Source: a virus | Length of the DNA: 60,840 nucleotides | IMG/VR virus record: IMGVR_UViG_3300009506_000030 | Span: 1 to 60,840 of that record | Strand: one strand, 5' to 3' | In this document: piece after piece, positions 7,601 through 16,320 of the stretch | Layout of the letters: every line of letters begins with the position of its first letter | How positions within the stretch are numbered: the stretch's first letter is position 1 | Notes under the pieces: generated by a model | What the model saw: only the letters and a program-made list of their open reading frames with translations | The model's database searches: none | What the model was told of the DNA's origin: nothing | Position numbers and translations under genes: made by a program

Positions 7601-8006
7601 GCACTTCAATGCTTTTGAAGATTGGGGAGATCCTTACAAGATGTGGGTAATTTTAATTTATCACCTTGATTCTTTTAGGGAGTATTTAAAAAAACCGCTT
7701 ATTGTTCACTGTGGTTGGGAAATGAGAGATTCTGGCTGGCATCCTGCAGGAGCAGCAGTTGATCTTCATTGTCCATCACTATCATATAAGGATCTTGCAT
7801 TTAAAGCAATGCAGTTTACCTTTACTGGAATAGGACTGTATCCATGCTGGAACAATCCAGGGGTCCATTTAGATGTAAGGCCATTAGCAGATAATGATAA
7901 AAAAAGAAAATTATGGTACAGGCATGAATGGATGGACGGCAATATACTTAAAAAACAATATTACAATATAGAAGACTTAAGCACTCTGGCAATTCTGCCA
8001 GACTAA
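7530..8006 (+). CDS. M15-like metallopeptidase, candidate endolysin
   Basis: 158 residues. SGWHPAGAAVDLH (68-80) and VHLDVR (112-117) match the SxxHxxGxAxD and HxD metal-binding motifs of VanY/M15-type D-Ala-D-Ala peptidases, giving probable zinc ligands H71, D78 and H113. Such enzymes cut peptidoglycan cross-links and often serve as phage endolysins. There is no signal peptide or wall-binding domain. It ends the left operon, just before the terminator; the holin and spanin-like genes are on the other strand near 30-31 kb. The ATG at 7530 is preferred over a GTG at 7515. Confidence 0.75.
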   Translation: MKIDISDYKPYDTMNSPKLWEKVEHFNAFEDWGDPYKMWVILIYHLDSFREYLKKPLIVHCGWEMRDSGWHPAGAAVDLHCPSLSYKDLAFKAMQFTFTGIGLYPCWNNPGVHLDVRPLADNDKKRKLWYRHEWMDGNILKKQYYNIEDLSTLAILPD

Positions 8007-8025
8007 TGGGTTAGCCACCCATTTT
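7985..8025 (+). terminator. double hairpin at convergent gene ends
   Basis: Two hairpins in series: TCTGGCA/TGCCAGA with a 4-base loop (7985-8002), and AATGGGT/ACCCATT with a 5-base loop (8005-8023) followed by TTTTATTCTTTTT. The second fits an intrinsic terminator for the plus-strand operon and also covers the end of the minus-strand gene. Confidence 0.7.
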
Positions 8026-11000
8026 ATTCTTTTTCTCCTCCTGTTGCAGTTTGCGTAACTCCCTGGCAAAGCGTGCGCTTGTAAGACCTGGGAGCTTACG
8101 TGACTGCTGTTCAAGCCTTTTTCTTTCAGCTCTGTCAGCCACTCTGTATCTACTAAAATATATTCTAGCCCTTACTTCTGGTGATGCTGATTGAAGGGTC
8201 ATCCACCATTTCCTATCTCTTAATTTATAAGTACTCCTTGCATATTTAACCCTCTCTCGAAGTCTTTTCCTGTCAGTAACATCCTGTTGACTGATAAAAT
8301 CCCTAAGCGCTTTTTCATTTGCAGGAGTTTTATTGTCAAGCCATGTATTGACACGCTGATCAAGTTCCATCCTTTGCTCATACCTTCTTCCCTGTTCATC
8401 CAATTTTTTCTTTTCTGCTTCTTTTTCAAATGGAGTATAGGGATCAGTCGCTTTTAATATTTTTCTGAAACCTGGTTTTTGCCTCAATGCATCCATCTCA
8501 GCTTCTTTTTGCTTTGGTGTAAGACTGTTAAATATTTTATCTCCAGCAGCACCAATCAAAGATGTATAAATATTACCATAAGTAAAAAATTGTTGCAGTG
8601 CAAATTTAGTCCTTTCTGGTGAGAACCCTGTCTTTTTACCAAACTCAATAAACCCTGGATTGGTATATTTTGTATATTCCATTTGTTCAGGAACTTCTGG
8701 TCCTCTCCATATGTTTTTTTGCGCCCAAAAATCCCAATTGGAAGCATAACCAAGCCAGGCATCTAATACTGGAGGTAATGATCCCGTTGGAATTAATGGG
8801 AGTAAATCTTGCAATGACATTTGTATTTGGTCTCCGTCAACCTCTTCTCCCATGAACTTAGCCATGAGACCCTCGAATACCGATGCGATTGCCCTTTGCC
8901 CCTGGTCTTTAGCAATTTTAATATAGGGGTATCTTATTTCACCGTTTTTATCCTTATATGGCCTATCAATAGTAAAAATAAAATTATTAACTTTATCACG
9001 TGCTGGTACAGAATCCCATGCTTCTGGATGTCTTATTTTATTAGCTAAATATAATCCAGATGCGAATGTTCCCAGCTGCGCTACTTTATATGTGAATGCT
9101 GCTCTTCCACCTTTAGTAGTTGCTGCTCTTGCTATTCCTCTTGTTCCTTGAATACTTGCATTAAGATATGGTACTACACTATCAAGCCCTTTTGCCCAAT
9201 TCCCCCCTTGGCTGAAGTCAAGATAGTTACGAGCAATCCATGTTGCTTCTTGTGCTGTTTTACCATTGCGCATAGCTCTTTTACGTAGTGCAAGACGTGT
9301 CATGATTTCAGATGTTTCTCCCACATAACCAAGCCATTTCCCAAGTTTTCCGAGTGGTCCTATCTTGCCCTGATGAGTGAGAAATTCCATACCGCCACCT
9401 TCATTTATATAATCAAGATACTGACCCTTTCTCCTAATGGCATCCCATCCTACAGAAGCTATATCTCTTCCTATTTCAAATGGTGCTTTTATTAGATGCT
9501 TAGAGTATTCATTTGTAGTTAACCATATGTGTGCCAGGTCTCTTGGGATATTAGTTAAAGCGAATTCTGGGTTAAGTCCAGTAGCCATTGCTTTCAACAG
9601 CTTAGTTCCAGTTGCCCATCCAATTACATTTGCTACAGCAGCATTTACTATTGGATCATTTTCTACCCATTCTTTTGCAAGTTCACTTGGCATAATGAGT
9701 GCTTTTCTTTTCCCATCAATCATAACACTCAATTTTTCATGGCCTGGAGGAGCTGTTTCATAGAAGAGTTTTCCAGTTTTTGCCTGTTTTTTTATACCAG
9801 CAAGACGTACAATACCGTTATCAGGAATATTTTGAGCAACTTTATATAATTCCTTATTAGCGTTGTTACGCATTATCCTACTCTGTGTGCGTGTAACTAC
9901 TTGGTGCATTAGCTTTCTTGAGTCAGTCTCAAGAAGTCCATAATCACCCTCTTTCAATGCTTTTATTCCGCTATCAGGAACAGTAGTTAGTTTACCTCCA
10001 AGTGTTGGGTATGACCTATCAGGATCTACAAATTTTAATAAATTCCTTGGTGAATAATCACCCTTACTTACCATTGCATTTAATTCTTTTTCAGATATTA
10101 ATCCTCCTTTATACAGATCGATCAATTGTTTGCGCATTAATTTAGAATAAGCATCCATTCTCCCCTGAAGCTTATCTTTTATTTCTTTAGGTATGCTATT
10201 CATATACTTTTTGAAAGCTTCTGGAGGTAATCCACCAAGATGTTTGAAGTCAGGTTTATATCCTGCTATAGTTAGCTCTCTGTTGACTACAATCATCTTA
10301 TTTAATATTCTTTCTTCTTCCTTGGATAACCCTTTATAAATTTCCTTACTTGCTTCATCTATAATACGTCCAGCTTTGGCTTTAGCTCCCCTGGTTAAAT
10401 CATGAGCTATTACAGCAGACCTTCCCTCATCACCAGCTAGTTTTAAGAGTTTGCTTTTTATATTGCCACTTACATCAACAGTAGCACGTTTAAGTGCTTC
10501 ATAAGCTTTTTTTACTGATCTATCCTGTTTATATATTCTTTTACTTTCTGCTTCAGATGCATTTAAAACACGCTCAACTTTTTGGACATCATCCGTAGCT
10601 CCATCCATAATAGCAACTATTTCAGAAGGAACAGCCTGTTTACCACCTTCAGTAGTTTGTCTCATTACCATTGCTGCTTCTTCTGGAGTTAGATGTGCTG
10701 CCTCTGTAAGAAATGTCCTGAAGTCTTTGAACTTCTTTGTTCCTGCTTTTTTGAATCGTTTGATAAGTTCTTCTGATATCGCTTTTAGACGTTCTTCTGC
10801 TGCTTCTTGCTGTGGAGTTTTTTTACCAGTAGAAAAAGATCCCCTTTCCTTTCCGAATATATCAGTAACTGCTTTTTTAGCATCTTTTATGAGTTCACCT
10901 GTCTTCTTTTTAGGCAATGTTTTATTTTGTTCTACAGCAAATCTTTTCATAGCACTGCGCATGGCTGTAACTATTGCATCACTTCCCTGTTCAGACAAGT

Positions 11001-12513
11001 CTTTCATTGAAACTGTAGCATCAATAGGATATTTAGTTCCTTCCATCTTGATACGATATGTTGCAGAAGTGCCTTTTCCATACATTTCTTGTACACCACC
11101 ACTTTCTATCTGTACCATAAGCTTTTTACTTGCATCATCACCAAGGCTTTTTAGTTTTTTAGGAGACAATGTTTTAACGGTTGGCTTTGCTATGGCTTCA
11201 GAAACAGATAAAGGAAGCGTTGTTGTCTTTTTTGGTTTTAAGGCTTTTTTAGCTGCAAGATCTGCAAGGTATTTTTCTTGCGATACACCAATAGGAGGGA
11301 TTGCACTTTGTGCTCCTGGTACAGAAGCTTTACGCAATATCTTGCTTCCTTCTTCCGCAGCTGCTTTTCTTCCAGATGGAGTAACAGCTTCCAGTGCTGC
11401 TACTGCTTGTCTCCCAGCACCTTGTACTATTGGTCTTGTTTTATCTGGTAAGGCAATTACTCTAGCAGCAGGTAATGCTCCTGCTGGCTGTTTTCCTGCT
11501 CCTTGTATAATGCCTCCACCTTTTCCTCTAAGTGGTGGCAATGAATCCCTTAAGAGGACTAAGCTCTTTTGTATTGCTGGTTCTCGTTTGGCTAACTGTT
11601 GTATGCTATCATCCCTTACTACTTCTGTAGCAAGTTTCATAATGGATTTCATTGATTTAGCACTTTTAGCCATAGCAAGATAAGAGTCAACTGCCATTGC
11701 AGGATCTGATGCTGCAGTTCCTAAAATATCAATTAGCGTACCTTTAATCTTGCCATGCTCTTCCTGGAGTGTCTTTCCCGTTACTTGTTTATTGAGATCG
11801 TTTATAGTAACATTTTCCTTACCCCCCATAACTAAACCATTAAGTGCATCAAGTGCTTTCCCAGGGCTGAACTGTTTTCCTATAAGATAGCCAAGCACTC
11901 CTATGGGATCTTTAGGTATTGGAATGTCTTCAGTCTCCTTTAACTTTTTCTTTGTAAGTTCTTGACCACCAAGTAATACAGTCTGTGGAACTCCATATGC
12001 TTTGAGTGCTTCAATGGGTTTTTCCAGGAAGTCTTTGTATGCTCCTATTAGTGCATTCTTAAATACTCCCCTGCTTGGATCTTCAACCTGAGCTTTGATT
12101 ACACCAGTGCCTGGAGCCATGGATAATACTTTGCCAAGCATTCTTTGCGCAAGTGGTCTTACTTGTGTATCTTCTTGCATTTCTGCTGGTGGCTGTTGTT
12201 CTTGAGGTGAAAGTGCTGCACCTCTAACATCCATTCCTTGAGGCAACCCTGCCATCTGATTGAGATTAATATCAAATGGTTCTGGATTTTGGATTACCTG
12301 TGGAGTTTGAGCAACACGTTGCATTGGTTCAATACCACCAACAGGAACAGACATAATATCATCTGCTATCACTTTATCCTGAAGTATCGAAAAAGCATCT
12401 TTGCTTACATTCTTTTCTGCTTTCTTTAACCAGTTGGTACGCATTACTTCCCTGGTTTCTCTATCAGAATTTTTGAATGTATCTGTATTTTTTATTTCAG
12501 ACCATCTAAGCAT
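8011..12513 (-). CDS. very large internal virion / polyvalent protein
   Basis: 1500 residues, the last gene of the virion operon. The N-terminal third is Ala/Pro/Gln-rich linker; the middle is charged and helical; the C-terminal region (about 950-1250) has the pattern seen in large polyvalent phage proteins (ALTNIPRDLAHIW, ARNYLDFSQGG, PYLNASIQGTRGI). In podoviruses the largest protein in this position is an ejection protein that enters the host with the DNA and helps form the trans-envelope channel. No transglycosylase or protease motif was found. Assigned from position, size and the C-terminal pattern. Confidence 0.6.
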   Translation of the reverse strand: MLRWSEIKNTDTFKNSDRETREVMRTNWLKKAEKNVSKDAFSILQDKVIADDIMSVPVGGIEPMQRVAQTPQVIQNPEPFDINLNQMAGLPQGMDVRGAALSPQEQQPPAEMQEDTQVRPLAQRMLGKVLSMAPGTGVIKAQVEDPSRGVFKNALIGAYKDFLEKPIEALKAYGVPQTVLLGGQELTKKKLKETEDIPIPKDPIGVLGYLIGKQFSPGKALDALNGLVMGGKENVTINDLNKQVTGKTLQEEHGKIKGTLIDILGTAASDPAMAVDSYLAMAKSAKSMKSIMKLATEVVRDDSIQQLAKREPAIQKSLVLLRDSLPPLRGKGGGIIQGAGKQPAGALPAARVIALPDKTRPIVQGAGRQAVAALEAVTPSGRKAAAEEGSKILRKASVPGAQSAIPPIGVSQEKYLADLAAKKALKPKKTTTLPLSVSEAIAKPTVKTLSPKKLKSLGDDASKKLMVQIESGGVQEMYGKGTSATYRIKMEGTKYPIDATVSMKDLSEQGSDAIVTAMRSAMKRFAVEQNKTLPKKKTGELIKDAKKAVTDIFGKERGSFSTGKKTPQQEAAEERLKAISEELIKRFKKAGTKKFKDFRTFLTEAAHLTPEEAAMVMRQTTEGGKQAVPSEIVAIMDGATDDVQKVERVLNASEAESKRIYKQDRSVKKAYEALKRATVDVSGNIKSKLLKLAGDEGRSAVIAHDLTRGAKAKAGRIIDEASKEIYKGLSKEEERILNKMIVVNRELTIAGYKPDFKHLGGLPPEAFKKYMNSIPKEIKDKLQGRMDAYSKLMRKQLIDLYKGGLISEKELNAMVSKGDYSPRNLLKFVDPDRSYPTLGGKLTTVPDSGIKALKEGDYGLLETDSRKLMHQVVTRTQSRIMRNNANKELYKVAQNIPDNGIVRLAGIKKQAKTGKLFYETAPPGHEKLSVMIDGKRKALIMPSELAKEWVENDPIVNAAVANVIGWATGTKLLKAMATGLNPEFALTNIPRDLAHIWLTTNEYSKHLIKAPFEIGRDIASVGWDAIRRKGQYLDYINEGGGMEFLTHQGKIGPLGKLGKWLGYVGETSEIMTRLALRKRAMRNGKTAQEATWIARNYLDFSQGGNWAKGLDSVVPYLNASIQGTRGIARAATTKGGRAAFTYKVAQLGTFASGLYLANKIRHPEAWDSVPARDKVNNFIFTIDRPYKDKNGEIRYPYIKIAKDQGQRAIASVFEGLMAKFMGEEVDGDQIQMSLQDLLPLIPTGSLPPVLDAWLGYASNWDFWAQKNIWRGPEVPEQMEYTKYTNPGFIEFGKKTGFSPERTKFALQQFFTYGNIYTSLIGAAGDKIFNSLTPKQKEAEMDALRQKPGFRKILKATDPYTPFEKEAEKKKLDEQGRRYEQRMELDQRVNTWLDNKTPANEKALRDFISQQDVTDRKRLRERVKYARSTYKLRDRKWWMTLQSASPEVRARIYFSRYRVADRAERKRLEQQSRKLPGLTSARFARELRKLQQEEKKNKMGG

Positions 12514-12522
12514 AATTTTATC

Positions 12523-13866
12523 CTAGAGAAGAGATTGAGCTTCTTGTTCAGCACTCATTTGTCGCTTGGTTTTTTTAGGTGCAGCTTGCTCTGTTTGAGA
12601 TGGTAATGGAGTTCTTGATCCAGCAATTCCTCTTTTCACTGAACCTTCATCAAACATTGCTTTCATACCGCCCTTGAATAAATTTTTAATCATTCCGAAA
12701 AAACTCTTTTCTGCTTTATCTTGTATGGTAGGATCAGTAGCAGCCTGTTCTGGAGTTAAATTCATTTCTTGAGCTAGCTGTTCTTTTAAATCGTCTATCA
12801 TATGGCTAAACCATATTTCCTGGTGCGTATCACCATCATCTAGATCGATGAGAGTATATCCAACAGTGTAACCATCAGCATCTTTTATGGGTTGTAATTC
12901 CATGTGACTTGATTTCAATGATTCTGGAGTGATATTTGTCATTGTTCGAGTTGCTCTATTATATAATCCTATCCCTTCTCGTGTGGCTTGCATCTGATAC
13001 ATATCTTTACCTTGCTGCGAAGAGGCATCCCATGTAGCAACATCAAGGTCTGTAATTTTTTTTGGATCAAGACCCAAATCTTTATATCTCTTTTCCAGAC
13101 TATCTCTTATTACTCCCTGTCTTTCTCTTTCCCCTTTAGGAGCACTGGTTATTTTACCTGCTCCGACATCTACTCCGAACTCAGCTTGGCTTGCTCTTAT
13201 TAAGTCAGCTGTAGATATTGGTAGATTTTTTGCTATTTCACTATATGCTTCTACATCTTTAGGACTTAGCTTTAAGTGTCTTTGAAAAGCATCTTTTACA
13301 CCAGGAGCTTTCATAATTTCACCAGCAGCCTGTGGATTGGAATCTAGCAAATTAAGAGCATTGTCAACAAGAACTTTGTCATTAGCTTTTCTTTCATTAA
13401 ACGCTTGCTCTGCTCTGCGCCAAGGTTCTCTGAAAAGTGGTCCCACAATGGGTAAAGCTCCTAATGTACCAGCAAGTATAGTCTTTCCTAAACCTGGTCG
13501 TTGATTTTGTTCTGCTAGAGAAACGGTTGGTTCTTGAGTGATCCCTGCTAAATCGAATGCATTTGGAGAATTAACAGCATTGTATTGTGATGGAAGCAAA
13601 CCAAGAGCAGATGCATTGACATCATAATTTGATAGTGGTGTTTGGTCTGCTGGTTGAGGAATTACTCCTTCTCCTTGTGCTGTTGCAGGAGGCATTCCCA
13701 ATGCTCTATTAATCCTATCAACTTGCTCAATGTCTTGTTGCTGCTGATTGCGAACTATAGTTTCTGCTATGCCAGCATTTCTTCCTGTACTATCAGCATT
13801 TGCACTTGATGGCTTAGTAGTTTTTTTATCAGACGTTTTTTTAGTTTTTTTATTTTCCTCAACCAT
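12523..13866 (-). CDS. internal virion protein
   Basis: 447 residues. Disordered, Lys/Thr/Gln-rich N-terminus, then a Gly-rich hydrophobic stretch (about residues 126-142, KTILAGTLGALPIVGPLF) that could insert in a membrane, then helical domain and a low-complexity end. It lies between the other two putative ejection proteins. Composition and position, not homology, support the call. Confidence 0.5.
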   Translation of the reverse strand: MVEENKKTKKTSDKKTTKPSSANADSTGRNAGIAETIVRNQQQQDIEQVDRINRALGMPPATAQGEGVIPQPADQTPLSNYDVNASALGLLPSQYNAVNSPNAFDLAGITQEPTVSLAEQNQRPGLGKTILAGTLGALPIVGPLFREPWRRAEQAFNERKANDKVLVDNALNLLDSNPQAAGEIMKAPGVKDAFQRHLKLSPKDVEAYSEIAKNLPISTADLIRASQAEFGVDVGAGKITSAPKGERERQGVIRDSLEKRYKDLGLDPKKITDLDVATWDASSQQGKDMYQMQATREGIGLYNRATRTMTNITPESLKSSHMELQPIKDADGYTVGYTLIDLDDGDTHQEIWFSHMIDDLKEQLAQEMNLTPEQAATDPTIQDKAEKSFFGMIKNLFKGGMKAMFDEGSVKRGIAGSRTPLPSQTEQAAPKKTKRQMSAEQEAQSLL

Positions 13867-13881
13867 AACAGTAATCTCCTT

Positions 13882-14352
13882 TTATGAACCAGTTGTAGCG
13901 TTTGTTCCACCACCTGAACCACCGAAAACTCCACCAGCAGTTTCTATGCCGATAGCAGAACTTTTTGACTTTGATTGTTGACTGGGTTGTATTGGAAGAC
14001 CCTGTAACAATTGGAACCCTTGCATTTGTGCTGCCTGTCTTTGTGCTAATATATTCTGTAATGTGTTTTGTAGTGCATTATTTTGAGCTTCAGATACAAG
14101 TCGTGCTCGTTGTGCAGAGCCAAATCCCTGTGTTGCAAGTTGATTAATTTGCTGCTGCTGCATATTTAAAATATTTGCACCTTCATCCCTTGCTCTTTGT
14201 GTTGCTATTTGTGTTGCTGCTGTTTCCTTTCCAAGAGCTTGTGGGATTAATTGTTGAGTAAGAAAATCCCATATTCTTTTCTGCTCAGGCAAAAGGACTG
14301 GCTTCGAAGAAGACCGTGACCCTGATTTGCTGTATGATGTGCTTCCTCCCAT
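13882..14352 (-). CDS. small internal virion protein
   Basis: 156 residues, rich in Ala, Gln and Ser, with a Ser-rich N-terminus and Gly-rich C-terminus flanking one long helix (about 40-115). This resembles the small ejection protein that accompanies the two large ones in short-tailed phages (as T7 gp14 or P22 gp7). Homology cannot be shown by eye. Confidence 0.5.
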   Translation of the reverse strand: MGGSTSYSKSGSRSSSKPVLLPEQKRIWDFLTQQLIPQALGKETAATQIATQRARDEGANILNMQQQQINQLATQGFGSAQRARLVSEAQNNALQNTLQNILAQRQAAQMQGFQLLQGLPIQPSQQSKSKSSAIGIETAGGVFGGSGGGTNATTGS

Positions 14353-14353
14353 T

Positions 14354-14770
14354 TTATTTTACCTCTCTTTCGTATAGAACAGTCTTAGATGGGCTGAATC
14401 CCCATTTCTCCCACGCTCTTTGCGCTCTATCACTTTCCATTATTGCTATTGGAAATTCATGATTAAGTTTCTTACCTATCATTTTTATCATATCATCTAA
14501 AAGTTTTGGTTTATCGACAACACCATATTTACATGATGCGTGATGTATAAAAAGCTTTCCATCTTCCAACACAGTTGTGCTTATATAGCCAATAACTTTC
14601 TTATCTTCACATATTACAATCGTATGATTGTTTTGATTGAAAACATATCCCATGCAAGCCCATGGATTTTTATTAGTTGAGTCTGCATAAAACATAACTT
14701 GTTGAAATAATAATCTTGGATCTTCAAGTTCCTCAATATACTTAAGTGTAATGTCTTCATTCTTTACCAT
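14354..14770 (-). CDS. GNAT-type acetyltransferase
   Basis: 138 residues. A GNAT-like layout: a beta-strand pair around IVICEDKKVIGYISTTV (residues 52-68), HHASCKYGVVDK in the expected acetyl-CoA region, and the C-terminal AQRAWEKWGFSPSKTVLYERE, typical of the GNAT end. The usual Q/RxxGxG/A loop is degenerate. N-acetyltransferases of this kind turn up in the virion operons of several phages; the substrate is unknown. Confidence 0.6.
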   Translation of the reverse strand: MVKNEDITLKYIEELEDPRLLFQQVMFYADSTNKNPWACMGYVFNQNNHTIVICEDKKVIGYISTTVLEDGKLFIHHASCKYGVVDKPKLLDDMIKMIGKKLNHEFPIAIMESDRAQRAWEKWGFSPSKTVLYEREVK

Positions 14771-14778
14771 AGAACCTC

Positions 14779-16320
14779 CTAGAAAGGGGGGAGTGGAACA
14801 GCTGCATTCTTTATAGTATAATCCTGTTCAGTAAAAGCAGACTGCAAAGCAGTTACAGTAAGATTATTAACAGACTGTATCCCAAACGTATATGTTCTCC
14901 CAGCTTCTAGGCCATCAAAAGTAAATTGCTGTATATCGTCTCCTGCATCTTGACCATATAGAGTAGTGTGGGGGACATAGGTTGCTGGAGTATAGTCTCC
15001 TGCTTGCAGTTTATACTTTACATTATAGCCCATTGCCCCACCAACAGATTTCCATTGGACTACCCAGTTTTTTAAATTACCATAACCAGTGCTTTCTTCC
15101 TCAGCACCAGATAAAAATGTAGGAGCTGCTGGTACAGTTAATATCGCATCATCAGGACCATCAGCATCGCTTTGATAACCACCAGTATCGTATACCCTTA
15201 CCCAATAATAATATGTAGCTCCAGCTGATGGACCATTAGTGTAAAGACTTGCATCATATCCATGGTCTATATATTCTTCATTTTGCAATCCATCAGCTAT
15301 AAGATAAGTATCATCATCAAGTAAAGCAGTGGTAACAGCTGTTGTTCTATATAATCTATACCCCCCAAAAGCATCACCCTCTTCATGGCCTTTGTCCCAG
15401 TCAACAGATATATAGTAGTTTTCTTCATATGCAACTGCATTAATATTTGTTGGAGTGGTAAGCTCCTGATCATCAAATGCAGTAGTGCTTGCGCATGTTA
15501 ACTGTCCTTCCCTTCTATTTTTAGGAATAACTGCCCTGCTGTAAAATCGTGCTTTCCCATAATAGCTATATCTATCCCATTTCTTATCGGAAAAATTTAG
15601 AAGAGGTATGATCTTAAAGGCAAATGGGAGAGGTCCCTGCCCTATCATATTCTTATTTCTGTTAACTGAAAATTGATACTTGTCACCACTTGCCCATACT
15701 GCTCCTCCAGAAAGAGGACAAGTAATTTGCCATGGAGTTGTTTTATCCCATGCTGTTACTGAACCAGATTCGTCCTTAGTGATATTAGTAATATTGACAG
15801 CATCTGCAACAAGATTCATATCTGACCAGAATGGGATACCAGTATATTTTGTACCAAGCAATGGAAGAGTTGTCGTTGTTATATTTGATGTATCAACCAG
15901 ATTATCACCTGCTGCTCCAGCTGTACATGCTCCAGTATAAGTTACATAAGCGCATTCATCTAATGCTGTGAAGTTTTCTTCTGGAGAAGCAAAGAACTGA
16001 AATCCTCCAACATAAGGATATTTAAAAACAGGGACTGGATCACACCACATAATAACCAGAGGGACACCTGGTATTTTTCTTATCTGTAGCCCAGTTGGGA
16101 CAGGCATCGGTCCAGACTGACTAACTAGGTTTTGCTTGTAATCCTGCTGAAAGTTCTCAACTGAAGTATCAAGATTAGAAAGTGCTTCTATAATTTCATT
16201 GATCTGTTTTTGTGCTTCAGTATCAATAGTTCCTAGATTCTTATAGACATCTTCAAATGCTCTTGTGAAAACATCCTGGTTATATTCTTTTGGCAGTTTT
16301 TCGCTTGGGAAATTAGTCAT
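14779..16320 (-). CDS. tail protein with fibronectin type III-like domains
   Basis: 513 residues. N-terminal helical segment (about 1-70), then repeated beta-sandwich patterns of FN3 type: ISVDWDKGHEEGDAFGGYRL and WVVQWKSVGGAMGYNVKYKL with the matching YYYWVRVYD and YTFGIQSVN strands. Lies just after the nozzle-like gene, so it is probably a tail-tip or needle-associated structural protein that contacts host surfaces. Confidence 0.6.
   Translation of the reverse strand: MTNFPSEKLPKEYNQDVFTRAFEDVYKNLGTIDTEAQKQINEIIEALSNLDTSVENFQQDYKQNLVSQSGPMPVPTGLQIRKIPGVPLVIMWCDPVPVFKYPYVGGFQFFASPEENFTALDECAYVTYTGACTAGAAGDNLVDTSNITTTTLPLLGTKYTGIPFWSDMNLVADAVNITNITKDESGSVTAWDKTTPWQITCPLSGGAVWASGDKYQFSVNRNKNMIGQGPLPFAFKIIPLLNFSDKKWDRYSYYGKARFYSRAVIPKNRREGQLTCASTTAFDDQELTTPTNINAVAYEENYYISVDWDKGHEEGDAFGGYRLYRTTAVTTALLDDDTYLIADGLQNEEYIDHGYDASLYTNGPSAGATYYYWVRVYDTGGYQSDADGPDDAILTVPAAPTFLSGAEEESTGYGNLKNWVVQWKSVGGAMGYNVKYKLQAGDYTPATYVPHTTLYGQDAGDDIQQFTFDGLEAGRTYTFGIQSVNNLTVTALQSAFTEQDYTIKNAAVPLPPF

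Noticed and set aside
10727-11683. A 318-codon plus-strand frame opposite the 1500-residue virion protein
   Set aside because: Antisense of a long real gene, composition hydrophobic and Ser/Ala-rich as expected from the shadow of Lys/Ala-rich coding; no start signal.
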